This document shows positions 24,062-34,833 of a DNA stretch of 64,000 nucleotides, piece by piece; within the stretch, counting starts at the first letter, position 1; the number at the start of each line of letters is the position of its first letter. Where the stretch lies: positions 186,001 through 250,000 of the forward strand of contig JANBPK010000807.1 of the NCBI GenBank assembly GCA_027579435.1, read 5' to 3'. The notes under the pieces are model-generated. The model saw nothing but the letters and a program-made list of their open reading frames with translations, was not told where the DNA came from and ran no database searches. The translations under genes and the position numbers were made by a program. The DNA is from Candolleomyces eurysporus (Eukaryota; Basidiomycota; Agaricomycetes; Agaricales; Psathyrellaceae).

Positions 24062-24792
24062 GGAGGTATACAGGAAGGGATGATGAGAAAAGAGAGGCAG
24101 TTGGCAGCGAGGAGGCTAGTCCAGTGTGGCGGCTTGATACAATGAGAAGAGTTGGATGGATTCTGACATCTGTTCCTTTCTTATAACAGGAAAACATGAT
24201 ATCAGTACGACCTTTGATCAAACGGGCATCATTCGAAGCGTAGCTGCATCGATATCAGGATGGTGCATGGCAACAACACTCTGTGATTAATGGTTGCGAT
24301 GGCGCGGGGTCTTCGTCGGCAACCCCAGGAGACCCCAGGCAATAAATAATAGTGGTTCCGAGAGTGGGTGCAATACATCCGCATAATATTAGCAGTGACG
24401 TCGGGGACGCATACATGTTTGCCGAGTACTAGACGTTGTAAATAACCGTCCTGGTGGTGACCGATAGCTTAGGAATACTTACATAGCGTTCCAGAGAGCA
24501 GTTGACAGCCCGATTATCGTGTCTTCAACGGCATCCCGCATGGCATACCCGTGAGAGGCAGCCTCATCGGATTGAGATTATTGCATCCTGGTACTGGCTG
24601 GGAATGAAGAAAACACGACCAGTGCCCATGGAAAACCCGAATTTCTACTTTCCGAGACCTCTATCAGAAGTTGGCAAGGGAAAGGCAGAAATTGCGGCCA
24701 AATCATTTCAAACATCTAGGCTCCAGGCTGTGTGATATATAAGTGTTTCAGAACTGAGCTGTATTGAAAAGGCTATATACTCACAGCCAAAT
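24062..24792. other. Intergenic, 0.73 kb
   Basis: No supported gene. Promoter side of the Ser-rich gene and 3' flank of the LYR-like gene. Confidence 0.5.
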
Positions 24793-25394
24793 TTAGAGCT
24801 TTCTAACCCTTCTTTTGAGAATTACCCTTCCCAGGGAAAGACCGTCTTTAGCTTCAGCCATTTGAATGACCTCAGTCAAGGCAGCTAGCGCATTCCCTGC
24901 AAACGCCTGAGCTTGCTGCGTCTTTTTTTGCCTCTTCAGCACCGCTGCAACCTGCGACGGGGTCCGGTCAGGCTTTGGGTCCCACACTGGATAGGAGCTT
25001 TCTATCGCCCACTGCCTGCGTTTCTCAGACAGAACTAGCTTCGCGAGGTTCTTCGTAACTTGATGAGGGAGCCCGCGAGAGTGGCTTGACACACACAACA
25101 GCTCAAGAGTTTCATCGACTATCATAACGAGTCAGGCCATACAACAGAGCTCCAATGGTGTTGTCGCTTACTCCTGCTGTTCCACACCGACAACCACTTT
25201 TCGATGTGGGCTTTCCTTGATGCATCCGTTTCATTTTGGTGAGTTCGTATCATCACCGCTGCTCCATCGAACACTGGTCGCCAGAGGATCCTGAGCTGTG
25301 CTCGAGCTCTTGGATGATGCAGAACTGTTGACGAGCAGGCTCGAAGGAGCAGACGGTATACACTGCGAAAATTGCTCGGCAATGGTTGCATCAT
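24793..25394 (-). CDS. Small probable LYR-type mitochondrial protein
   Basis: Two exons, 25394-25172 and 25118-24793, join in phase (A|TC) and give 182 residues. The start chosen is the first of two adjacent ATGs, MMQPLPSNFRSVYRLLLRA. The YRLLLRA segment near residue 13-19 resembles the LYR tripeptide and downstream Arg of LYRM proteins, which bind acyl carrier protein and assist Fe-S or respiratory-complex assembly. The middle part (LRILWRPVFDGAAVMIRTHQ) and the basic C-terminus (SLGRVILKRRVRKL) are consistent with a small helical matrix protein. I recall similar fungal proteins of unknown function but cannot name the family with certainty. Gene reality is good; the LYR assignment is tentative. 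Confidence 0.6.
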
Positions 25395-26024
25395 GGATGG
25401 GATGGGAGTTGGTCCACCGTTGTCGTCGCGGTCACGAATGGCTTGTTCGCTTCGCTTCAAGCGCCCGGGTTTCTTACGTAAGCTTTTTGAGGACACCGCT
25501 ACGCGACCGCTACCTGCTAAAAAAAATAAAACGGGCAAGCTCCGGGCCTAATTTTTGCTCTCTGCACGGTGAAGGCTCCCTCGCCCTCCTATCACAGTGA
25601 TGACTCAAATGCTCATCAAGCACGTCGTTTTCGTACCCCCTTGTCCTTGTTTAGCGGATCTTGATATCAGAGAGTCGACGTCCGAAAGAAGCAGAATGGG
25701 TCACATTTATTGCGATGACTCGGGAGGCATATGTGAATGGTTGTACATAGGTATGCAAAATATTACAAGAATCTTCTGTATGTATGGACTTACAAGTACA
25801 ATATCTATCAGACAACTGAGAGGTGCGGCGTGAAGACACAGTCATCGACAAATTTCGATGGAAGATTGGTGACTGCGACCGTGTTTTCCCATCCAAATCG
25901 GTCAACGATGCAGGTGTCTGATGCTTGCTGCGAGCAAGCTGCTATGGGACTGACAACGACATCAAGTCGTTCTGTAAAGAATTGGAATTCACTGCGAAAG
26001 GAAGGGCACAACCACCCCGGGCAA
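25395..26024. other. Intergenic with a small repeat
   Basis: No supported gene. Contains the repeat at 25510-25545. Confidence 0.4.
25510..25545. repeat. 34-bp dispersed repeat, copy 1
   Basis: The block 'gctacctgcta' plus A-rich bases plus 'acgggcaagctccg' recurs at about 59006-59042 as 'gctacccgcta..acgggcaagctccg', in the same orientation. This is possibly a remnant end of a mobile element. Confidence 0.4.
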
Positions 26025-26384
26025 TCAGGTTAGCGGGCAGCAACAGTATCGTGAACGATTGTAAGGCACCTTTCGACTCTGCACGAAAACAATACGCCCA
26101 ACAGCCTGATTGAATTTTTCCCTTCGCCGCACGAACATATACATGCACCGTTCAATCCTTGCTGCAGTTGCATCCTCTGGGTCGACGTCGTTCAGGTGGA
26201 TTTCTCGAAAAACGCGACCACGCCTCTCTGACTCGTCGTCCGAGTCGTCACACCAAGGGCTTGATGGTGTCAGTGGTCGAGGCTTCTGTGTTTTCCAGTT
26301 AATATTGCGTCGACCTCTCAGGAAGTAGAGACTGACGATTCGGAGAGGTGGTAGCCCGCGTGCTTCACTCGTTCTTCTGACCAT
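26025..26384 (-). CDS. Possible small basic protein (doubtful)
   Basis: An uninterrupted ORF from ATG 26384 gives about 119 residues, starting MVRRTSEARGLPPLRIVSLY. It includes an acidic patch (CDDSDDESERRGRVFREIHL) and an amphipathic helical part (ATAARIERCMYMFVRRREKF). The composition is less random than neighbouring ORFs and a run of 9 G lies just upstream. No homologue is recognised and no intron is required. It could be chance. Confidence 0.3.
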   Translation of the reverse strand: MVRRTSEARGLPPLRIVSLYFLRGRRNINWKTQKPRPLTPSSPWCDDSDDESERRGRVFREIHLNDVDPEDATAARIERCMYMFVRRREKFNQAVGRIVFVQSRKVPYNRSRYCCCPLT

Positions 26385-26949
26385 TTTTACGGAATGTATC
26401 GGAGAGGAGAGGACTCGAGGGGGGGGGGGTGTCGCGATGGTGCTAGGTATCCAAGGGATCGTCTGCAAACCCTTATATGGCGCCAAGGGCAAGAACAGCC
26501 TTAATATAAGTTGGCAGCAACAAGGTTAAAGTAATGACGGAGGCGACTAGAATCATGGATGATGCCCTGCCATGCTGAGATACTTCCAGACAGCTGTAGT
26601 CCCGGAGGAAGAAGCCTGATGCACCAATACCATGCCTAATCCATTCTAGCTTGTACGTTACCATTCTCACCATCATCATCCCGTTCAGTATCTGATCTTA
26701 TACCTTTCTCGTCAAGATGCATGCTTCTATGAGGTGTAACTTACAATGGCTGACTGCCAATGACAAGGACATCGGCCATCCCAAGATTCCCAACAGGAAG
26801 CAGTTGAGAACATTTCTCACATCTGGCAACAGTCAATCAGCGCCTTCACCTACTTTGGAATGGAGACAATTGGGGTGATTGGTACCCACCTATCCACCAG
26901 AGTTGGTCTTGATATCAAATCCGATATCATTGGCGGTAGGAAAACAGGT
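26385..26949. other. Intergenic
   Basis: Holds a G9 run at about 26420. Nothing else was recognised. Confidence 0.35.
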
Positions 26950-27947
26950 ATAAGGATGTTCTACCCCACACAGCCCTTATTCATCTCCCTCGAACATCAA
27001 TGCCCCTACACGACTCGACTCTTGTGAGCGGTGAATGCTATCTGAAAGTCATGGATCCCGAGACTTATGGTGCCTCACAGCTTAAGGTACGCATGCTTTG
27101 TCCTTTCTTTAGGTCTCGAAGTTGATTAAAGCTTTCCACGAAGATTCGGCCCACATTAAGGATCGATACTTCAGGGGCCTTTGTATCCTCTGGACCCTCC
27201 CATCCCAACTCGAAATCCAATTCTACACCGTGTAGCGAGCGTAGCGCTATTCCTGGACCTTCCCACCCCGCCTCGGCAGATGTACTCAGCTCCAATACGA
27301 AAACACCACATTGGAGCAGTGGCATAACTCCGAGAGCCGACTCCAAAATCCAGGAATCGAATGTGGAGCCAAAATTAGGGTCGCCAAAGCCCAAACCCTC
27401 GACTTCTCCATGCCCACTCGGGAGCTACTCCGAAGTAGACCTTGCGGCGAGCCTCCGATCGAGTGTGTATGATAGGGAAATCAGATTCATAGACGTTGAG
27501 GATAAGGATGGGTATAAGTCGATCAGGACCATCATTCGTCCTACATCAACATCATCATCAAGGACATCATCGTCACGTCCATCGATGATAGCGGCCGTTT
27601 CTCCCCTAGCAAGCCTCTTCTCTCGCCCTTCTACGCCCCCACTGTCCAAGTTTAAACTGCACAGCGCCCAATCGACGGATGCACCGAAAGCCCCGTGGCA
27701 TATGCCCAGCCTCGGCATTTCGACTCGGAAGGCCAAGGCGCACCGCAATAGCGGTGGCAGCAGCACAAGTTCGCAGTCCTTCGAAGAGGAAGTGGATTAC
27801 CTTCAGGAGAAGCTTGAGAAGGAAGCTATGGGTGGAGATTTGGCAATAAGAATCGAGATGAAGGTGGAAGTATCGGTTTCTCGTGTGGAGAGACCGCGAC
27901 GTCGCCGTCCGAGGTGGCAGTTTGAACGCCACCATTTGCGATTCTGA
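26950..27947 (+). CDS. Probable gene with Ser/Pro-rich C-terminal half; exon model uncertain
   Basis: The frame open from 27126 to the TGA at 27945-27947 encodes at least 260 residues. It has two GPSHP repeats, a central part (YDREIRFIDVEDKDGYKSIR) that looks folded, a Ser/Thr stretch, an acidic helix (QSFEEEVDYLQEKLEKEAMG) and a basic tail (RVERPRRRRPRWQFERHH). An upstream exon ending at a GTACGC donor (27087) reads ALIHLPRTSMPLHDSTLVSG ECYLKVMDPETYGASQLK (two consecutive pieces). That faintly recalls the first strands of an arrestin-like domain. The linking intron could not be resolved, so this may also be a damaged gene. The last few codons and 3' flank are duplicated in the B-C spacer. 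Confidence 0.4.
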
Positions 27948-28815
27948 AGCCATAGTTACTCGGTATACTTATAGACTTGAAGTCTCTTCTGAACGCCAAC
28001 AGTGAAGGCCGGTGGATGAGGGTTCTTCTAGCTGGAGTACAAGGTTTTTCGGGTCGGGCAATGTCATTGTCAATACGACGGATCGAGAGTGTACAGTAGT
28101 GTAACGGTACCCATGCTCATATTTAGATGTCATTCATTGACAAAATGAAGGAACGGATTATCTATCTATACAACGGTGCTTAGCAGCGGTGAAACCAGTA
28201 ACCAAGTGTCTAAATTGAAATGAAGGTGAGTATGTAGTTCAGGACAGCCGAAAGCAGGCACAAACGAAGCCTATCAACGGATGATCCAAAGAGGCCAGGC
28301 TTGTTCCCTTAGATACACCTCATTTTGTTTCTTAGAGATTCCTTCAACCAGGTATCCAATCCGGTGAGGCGAATACAGCTCGTACAAGCCTTCCTTCACG
28401 TTGGCTGGAAAGGGCGAACAAGATTTGGCGAAGTCCGTGCCGATGATATGGCAAGAGATCATCATTCTCACGCCCATTCGGTCCCTGCCTCCGCAGAGCG
28501 TCGTTGGCTTTCTCCACCATTCTCATAATCTATATCTTTTGCCGAAAAGAATTTCTTTCGATGATTGGAAAGCCTCTAGCCTTATGAAAATGCGCTCCTG
28601 GACACCGCACGATGTCAATGAGACGACTACGGCCACGTCAATCCGGGTTTCGAGGTTGGAGAATGCGGTGTTCCACGATTTTATGGTGGTGCCCTATAAA
28701 TACGGGAGCGCTGCGGGTCCCAGGCCTCAAACTTTCAAGAAGAAACGACCGCCCCGCGAAGGATTGCTAACGGTGAGTTGCATTGGAATCTTATGAGGGA
28801 AGTCAGACTTACCAA
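27948..28815. other. 5' flank of NLR copy B
   Basis: Almost the whole stretch matches 33927-34833 upstream of copy C at high identity, and its distal part also matches the copy A flank. Contains the leader, the TATA-like element and a short upstream ORF that ends in a stop before the NLR start. Confidence 0.6.
28694..28702 (+). promoter_or_regulatory. TATA box of NLR copy B
   Basis: CTATAAATA, 114 bp upstream of the ATG at 28816, aligned with weaker TATA-like sequences in copies A and C. This is the best TATA match of the three. Confidence 0.5.
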
Positions 28816-31800
28816 ATGAGCGCTAGTAGTAACAACATGGCTGAAGCCATCGGCACCGCCTCTGCCATTGCTGGGCTGCTGACTCTAGCCGGTCAGATCG
28901 CAAAGTTCAGCTACACCTATCTCTCAGACTTTCAGAACGCATCGAAGACCCAAAGATCATATCTCCTCGAAATATCAGCCTTGAGCGATGTCCTACTGCA
29001 AGTGGAATCCATTTTGGAAAGCGAAGGTCAAACATTCCTGTCATCTGTGGCCAGCCAGTTATCGAGCATGGTCGAGAAATGCCGCAAAGAGTTAGAGGAT
29101 CTCAAGAACGAGCTAGAAACGCGAGTGGTGAAGGAATATGGAAGGTTCAAGAGGTTTCAATCCGATGCCATTTGGCCGTTCAAGGAGAAGGAGATTAAGA
29201 GCCATATCGACTCCATACATCGGTTTCGAAACCTGATAGCGAACATCATATCGCTCAATACTCACTCAATCTCTGTTGGAACTCACCAGAAGATCGATGG
29301 TCTACGAAAAGGTGAGGCCTCTGAACCTACCTTCCACTCAGTCCTCACTTATAACTTTCGGGTTTGCAGAACACGAAAAGCGGCAGATTATCGAATGGTT
29401 AGGATTGTCGGATTCATCCTATTCTGCCACGGCCTTGGAAGAAGAAGCTTGCCCTGAAACGTTGGAATGGTTCCTTACCTCACCGGAATATCTCACCTGG
29501 AGAGACGACACACCCTCGCTTTTGTGGTGTCATGGTAAACGTGAGTAGACGACTTGGCTCCACATTTCGGGTCGTGCTAAACGGAGACGTAGCTGGTGTG
29601 GGCAAGACCACGCTCTCGTGAGTAGCTATCAGCTCGGTTTCCAAGTGTTAAAATTGATGTGGCTCCCAGTGGTGTCGCATTCAACAATCTCCAAGAAGAA
29701 TTCGGCGACGATCTCATTCTACACCATTTTTGCGATTTCTCCGAGCGTAACCAGCAGACTTCAATTGCCGTAGTGAAGACCCTTCTTCATCAGGTCCTCA
29801 ACCAAGCGAATGACGACCAGATTGTGAAGCTCCGAAAGCATCAAGAAAAATCCAAAACCATGCTAAAATTAGGACCGCTTTCTTCCATTCTCATCGACGT
29901 GTGCTCCTCCGGTTCAACTTTCCTCGTCCTCGATGCCTTGGATGAATTCAACGACCGAAAAACGCTGTATCCTGTGCTGAAGCAACTTGCCCAAGCTGGC
30001 TGGCATGTCATGGTGACCAGTCGCTCCCTTCCCGATATCTCGGACGCCCTTCAAGACTACCCACAAATCGAAATTGAGGCGGCCAAGAGTGATTTGGAGA
30101 CCTACGTCGCCCACCGCCTTACCGAAAGCGACTTCGAGACCATCTCGGGAAACCAATCGATCCTGGCTTCCATCGTTGATAAAGCCGACGGAATGTGAGC
30201 CCAAACGCCCTGACCAGCTCTCGTACTAACTAGAGGATTCATAGGTTTCTGCTGGCGCGCCTGATCATGGACCGGCTACTGGAACTGACGACAGTGAAGG
30301 AGATGCGGCGCTTCTTAGAACATATGCCGTCCACCGTCCACGACGGTTACCTGTCCAGCCTCGACCGAATATTGGCCTTACCCCCCAGTCGATCATCGCT
30401 CGCTTTGAGGATAATCGGATGGATAACGCATGCTGAGCGACGTCTCCAGGTCAACGAAGTCCTCCATGCTTTCGCTTTCGAAGAAGGCTCGGCAGAGGTC
30501 GACGAAGACAATATCCCATCGCTGAAGCTGGTCCTTCAAGTCTGTGTTGGGATCGTCTCAACGGACACCGAAACTGCAACCCTCGGACTCATCCATTCCA
30601 CAGCGCACGATTTCTTCCGCCAGCTCCCGCAGCTCCAAGACACGCACCTCGACATCGCATCGACATCGATTGGATACCTTTCCCTTCTTCCATTATCTAC
30701 CCCCTCCCATGATCTCGAGACATTGTCCGGCCGACTTCGTGACATGTCGTTCCTGGCATACGCCTCCAAATACTGGGGCACGCACGCCAAACGTGTCGAG
30801 GAGCAACTGGCCTCCCGAATTCGTACCTTTCTCCTCAACGAGGGCGTTGTGGCCGCGTCTTTCCAGACACTTCAGATCGGTCAATGGAACAACCAAGAGC
30901 TCGCAGCCGCCGTGTTCGCGTCCTTGCCCTGTAGGCAATCTCCCCTTCATATCGCCGCATACTGGGGGCTAGATTTCACTTTGAAATCTCTCCTATCTAT
31001 GGGAGGGGATGCAGCAACCCAGGACTCGGATGGATGGGCTCCCCTTCATTGGGCCGCTTCTAACGGGCACGAGTCAACAGTTGCCATTCTCATCGACCAT
31101 GGAGTAGACATAAACTCTCGGGATTTGAAAGGGTGGACACCTCTATTCTGGGCATGTTTCCGCGGCTTCCCAGATATTGTATCCTGTCTCCTCGAGAAGG
31201 GAGCAGACCATCGCGTGCGATCGGAGACAGGGTGGACGTGTTTGCATTGGGCGATATCGAGGAGGCATAACGAAATCATAACGATGCTGTTGCAACACCA
31301 TAGGGATTCCCCCCCTTCGCGCCACCTCTATCACGGTTCCGGTTGGGACACTCACCATCGCGAGAGTGAAGGAAATTCAAACTGCAAAGAACCAAGCAGT
31401 GCAGCGCAAATTTGACGACGAGACGCCTCTAGAACTTGCGGCCAGCGCAGAAGACAGCGACGTGTTCAACATCCTGTTACAAGATTTCGATTCGGCGAAC
31501 AAGCGACCCGCAGCATTTTATCAGGAGCACCTCAATACGTGTTGGTCATCTCAGCGATTCGATTATCCTCCGATTTCCAACGTCTGGCGCGCGTTGAGTA
31601 AGGCCGGAACTGACCGCGATCAAGATGCGTACCTCCGTGACCCGCTTAATACCGGCGTTACCGACTGGAAAACCCAACTCCTCCAGGCTGCGATCAAGGA
31701 CAACAAGCTGCATGTCGCACAAATGCTACTTGAACGTGGCGTCAACCCGAATACCCCTCACGGACCCCGCAGATGGGCAGCCATCCACATTGCTGCCTTT

Positions 31801-33586
31801 CGTCGGGACCCGTGCTTCGTTGAACTCATCCTGAGCTGGAGAAAGGACTGTATTTCTTTACAAGATACGGAAGGCAGAACCGCTCTCCATCTCGCAGTGT
31901 TGCACGGTTACGAGTCCTCGGTCAAGATTCTCCTGGAACACGGCGCCGATGTGAATTGTCAAGATCGACAGGGCAATACTCCTCTTCTCGTTGCATGCGG
32001 TTTGTGCGCTTCGTATTTGCAAGACGACTCGATTCGATCCCTTGCTCTGCGAATAGTGCAGATGCTGCTCCAACATGGTGCCGATACCTCCGTCAAGAAT
32101 AGGTACGGTCAAACGGCCTTTCTGTGCGCAGTCGCGAAGTATGGGACAGCAGAGATCGTCCAGACCCTTATAAAAGCTGGTGCTGATATCTCATCCTTGG
32201 ATGGCGCCGGAAAATCTGCCCTCGAACTTTACCTCCAACGCGATTCTTGGAACGAATTCGATGAAGCCTTGTTTGGACAACTCCTTAACCAAAGTAGTGA
32301 GGATCAAACTGCGTCCTTACCCTTGGTAGCTCTACGGCACAAGAGATGGAATAGATTTCGACATCTTCGAGATCGAGGCATCCACCCACAGAAGAGCGAC
32401 CTAATCGGGAATACACACATCGCGTATGGCGCCTTCGAGGATGGTGAAATTGATGTCCTGCAGCAGATCCTGAACGAGGGCGCCGTTCTCCAATTCAGCA
32501 ACTATCAATCGTCGTACGCCGTTTCCAACGTTGTATCCGTGTTCAAACGCAACGGCAGCATCGATACCGCGGCCGCCTTGCTCGCAATCCTCAAAGACAC
32601 CAATCCCCAAATCCTAAACCCAGAAAATACGGGCAGAGCACTTCACGAAGCAGTCCACACCGGGTCCGGCCAGCTCCTCCAACTCCTAGTTGACTATGGA
32701 GCAGACGTGTATTGGGACGGTGCCCAGAAAATGGATGCATTTCTGCTTTGCGCGGCTCATGGGAATTGGAAATCCCTCCCCACTCTTTTCCGCGTCTATT
32801 CCTCTCGGCCTCCCCCTCCGGATCATTGGCTTGCGTCACTCGCAGAGCCCATGCATGCTTTGGATTCGGACGAACCTACTGCCCTCATACGCGCAATGAA
32901 GCTAGCTGAAAAGCTCGACTGCCAGTCATCAGCAGTGTGGGGAGAGAGGGTGTCCCCATTATACCAGGCAATCCGGAAAGGGGATACGAAGATAGTCGAG
33001 CTCATTCTTGCAGTGGACTCCGATCGCGATATCAATGGTGGAGACGAATATGGATGGACGTTGTTGCACCATGCTGTTTACCATGGACAGGAAGGCCTCG
33101 TCGACCTTCTGCTCGAACGTGGTGCGAATGTGGGAGCCACGGCAACGAAGTGGGCCACAGACTGGGGGCGTCCTTCCAGATTGTATCAAGGAAACGATTG
33201 GACCGGTCAGCCACTCCATCTCGCAGCAATGTTTTCGAGGAAAGAAATAGTGGAGAAGCTGTTGAAGGCGGGAGCGGATGTGAACGCAAAGTCGATTGAC
33301 CTCAAGGACAACGATTATCGGTCTCCTAGCCAAGGACCGACGGCCTTACACCTTGTTCTGTCGACTGGAAAGTTCTACGCTGGTGTAGGGCAGGAGTTGG
33401 ATGATACTCGGATGGGTATCGCTCGGATCCTAGTTGATAGGGGGGNCTGCAATTGAGGGAGTCGTCGATCATTTGGGCTTTTCCAGTGTCCTTCGTTTCG
33501 AAGCCTGGCCAGAGCTCTGGGACACGTTGCGTGTTGGTATCACACAAAGGGCTACAACCACCACTATCGTGACGGATAATAGTTAG
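28816..33586 (+). CDS. NLR/STAND protein, copy B (one unexplained frameshift)
   Basis: Same architecture as copy A. Exons 28816-29311, 29370-29540, 29593-29617, 29670-30194 and 30245-33586. Start MSASSNNMAEAIGTAS; P-loop PGVGKTTLS across the 25-nt exon 3; Walker B FLVLDALDEFNDR; NACHT tail DKADGMFLLARLIMDRLLEL; ankyrin repeats to the end (...ATTTTIVTDNS). Two frame breaks occur in exon 5. The N at 33446 is surplus, and removing it restores AAIEGVVDHL. A run of 7 C (31309-31315), where A and C encode HRDFSLRATS, adds one base and shifts the frame. The frame reopens just downstream without loss, so either this is a homopolymer error or B is a recent pseudogene. If both are errors, the product has about 1518 residues. 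Intron 1 is a normal 58-nt intron with a GTGAGG donor. Confidence 0.82.
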
Positions 33587-33741
33587 CAGATGAAATATTT
33601 GTTTTTCGAAAGTTGGAACGCTTGGGCAGGGAGCGGAGTTCTGCGGGACAGTGTTGTGAGCTCGAGCATTGGATCGAATGTTCCACTCCCTGGATGAATC
33701 CTGTATCGTTGGTGAGACTGGAGACCGTTGCTTGAACATAG

Positions 33742-33817
33742 ATGTCTTGCTTCAACTCCTTCAGAGCGGTGAGCTCCGCCATTATTCTCCTCCTGTGCTC
33801 GGCCAAATTTCTTCCCG
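33742..33817 (+). pseudogene. API5 exon fragment left by duplication
   Basis: Reads 'gatgtcttgcttcaactcc' and 'cttcagagcggtgag', matching the exon encoding DVLLQLLQS and its donor at 40598-40625, then the start of the following intron. It is flanked by other duplicated scraps and has no coding context. Confidence 0.7.
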
Positions 33818-33884
33818 TTCCTTCACGTTGGCTAGAAGGCAAATAAGATATGGCGAAGTCCGTGCCGATGATATGCGGGAGGTG

Positions 33885-33935
33885 GCCGTCCGAGCTACCA
33901 ATTGCGATTTTGAAACCACAGTTACTCGGTATACT
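33885..33935 (+). pseudogene. 3' end fragment of the gene that ends at 27947
   Basis: 'gaggtggccgtccgagctaccaattgcgatttt' (shown as an approximate alignment) corresponds to the last codons (RRRPRWQFERHHLRF) and stop region at 27905-27947, followed by matching 3' flank. Only the tail was copied. Confidence 0.55.
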
Positions 33936-34710
33936 TATAGACTTGAAGTATCTTCCAAATGTCAACAGTAAAGGCTGGTGAATGAAGGTTCTTCTGGTCG
34001 CAGCTCAAGATTTTCGGGTCGGGAATGTCATACTAGCTATAGTAGTACATACGACGGATCGGGATTGTACAATAGTGTAACCGTACCCATGCTCATATTT
34101 AGATGCCATTGACTGACAAAATGAAGGAACGGATTACCTATACATGCAAGGGTGCTTAGCAGCGGTGAAACTAGTAACCAGGTGTCTAAAGTCAAATTGT
34201 AATAATGGTGAGTACTTAGTTCAGAACTGCCAAAAGCAGGAACAAATGAAGTCTGCTAACAGCTGCAGAGTAACAGGTGTTCCAAAGAGGCCAGACTTGT
34301 TCCCTTAGATAAACTTCACCTTGTTTCATAGAGAGACTGGCCTCAGGTAACAAGTATAGTAAGCCGAATGCAGTTCGTACAAACCTTTCCTTCACTTTGG
34401 TTGGAAAGACGAACAAGATTTGGCGCAGTCCGTGCCGATGAGTGTGGGAAGTGGCAGGAGCTCATTCTCACGCCCATTCCTTCCTTAGCAGAGTCAAGGC
34501 AGAGCGTCATTCGCTTGCTTTCTCCACCATTCTCATAATCTATGGCTTTTGTCGAAAAGGAATTGTTCGGTGAACAGCAAGCCTCTAGCCTCAAAGAAGA
34601 TGCACTCACCGAGCCCGCATGATTAGTCGATATCGATGAGATGACTACGGCCACGTCAATCCGGGTTTCGAGGTTGGAGAATGCGGTGCTCCACGGGTTC
34701 GTGGTGCCCA

Positions 34711-34718
34711 TTAAATAA
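34711..34718 (+). promoter_or_regulatory. TATA-like element of NLR copy C
   Basis: TTAAATAA about 120 bp upstream of the ATG 34834, degenerate compared with TATAAATA of copy B. The change also creates a stop that closes the upstream ORF seen in copies A and B. Confidence 0.35.
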
Positions 34719-34833
34719 ACGAACCCTGCGGGTCCCAAGCCTCAAGCTTTCAAGAAGAAACAACTGTGCTGTGAAGGATTACTACCAGTGAGTTGCATTA
34801 GAAACTCTCGAGGGGAAGGGAATTAGACTTAGA

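Larger units (their letters stand above)
27931..33740 (+). repeat. Segmental duplication unit B
   Basis: Unit B extends from the last codons of the gene ending at 27947, through the 5' flank and NLR gene, to about 150 bp past the NLR stop. It matches unit C (33890-39745) along its length with an offset of about 5.96 kb. Confidence 0.8.
33587..34833. other. B-C spacer: mosaic of duplicated flanking pieces
   Basis: In order: 33587-33738 matches the copy C 3' flank (39597-39745). 33742-33817 matches an exon/intron border of the API5-like gene (40598-40680). 33815-33890 matches a piece of the NLR 5' flank (28390-28455). 33890-34190 matches the end and 3' flank of the gene at 27.9 kb. 34190-34833 is the direct 5' flank of copy C. 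Confidence 0.7.
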
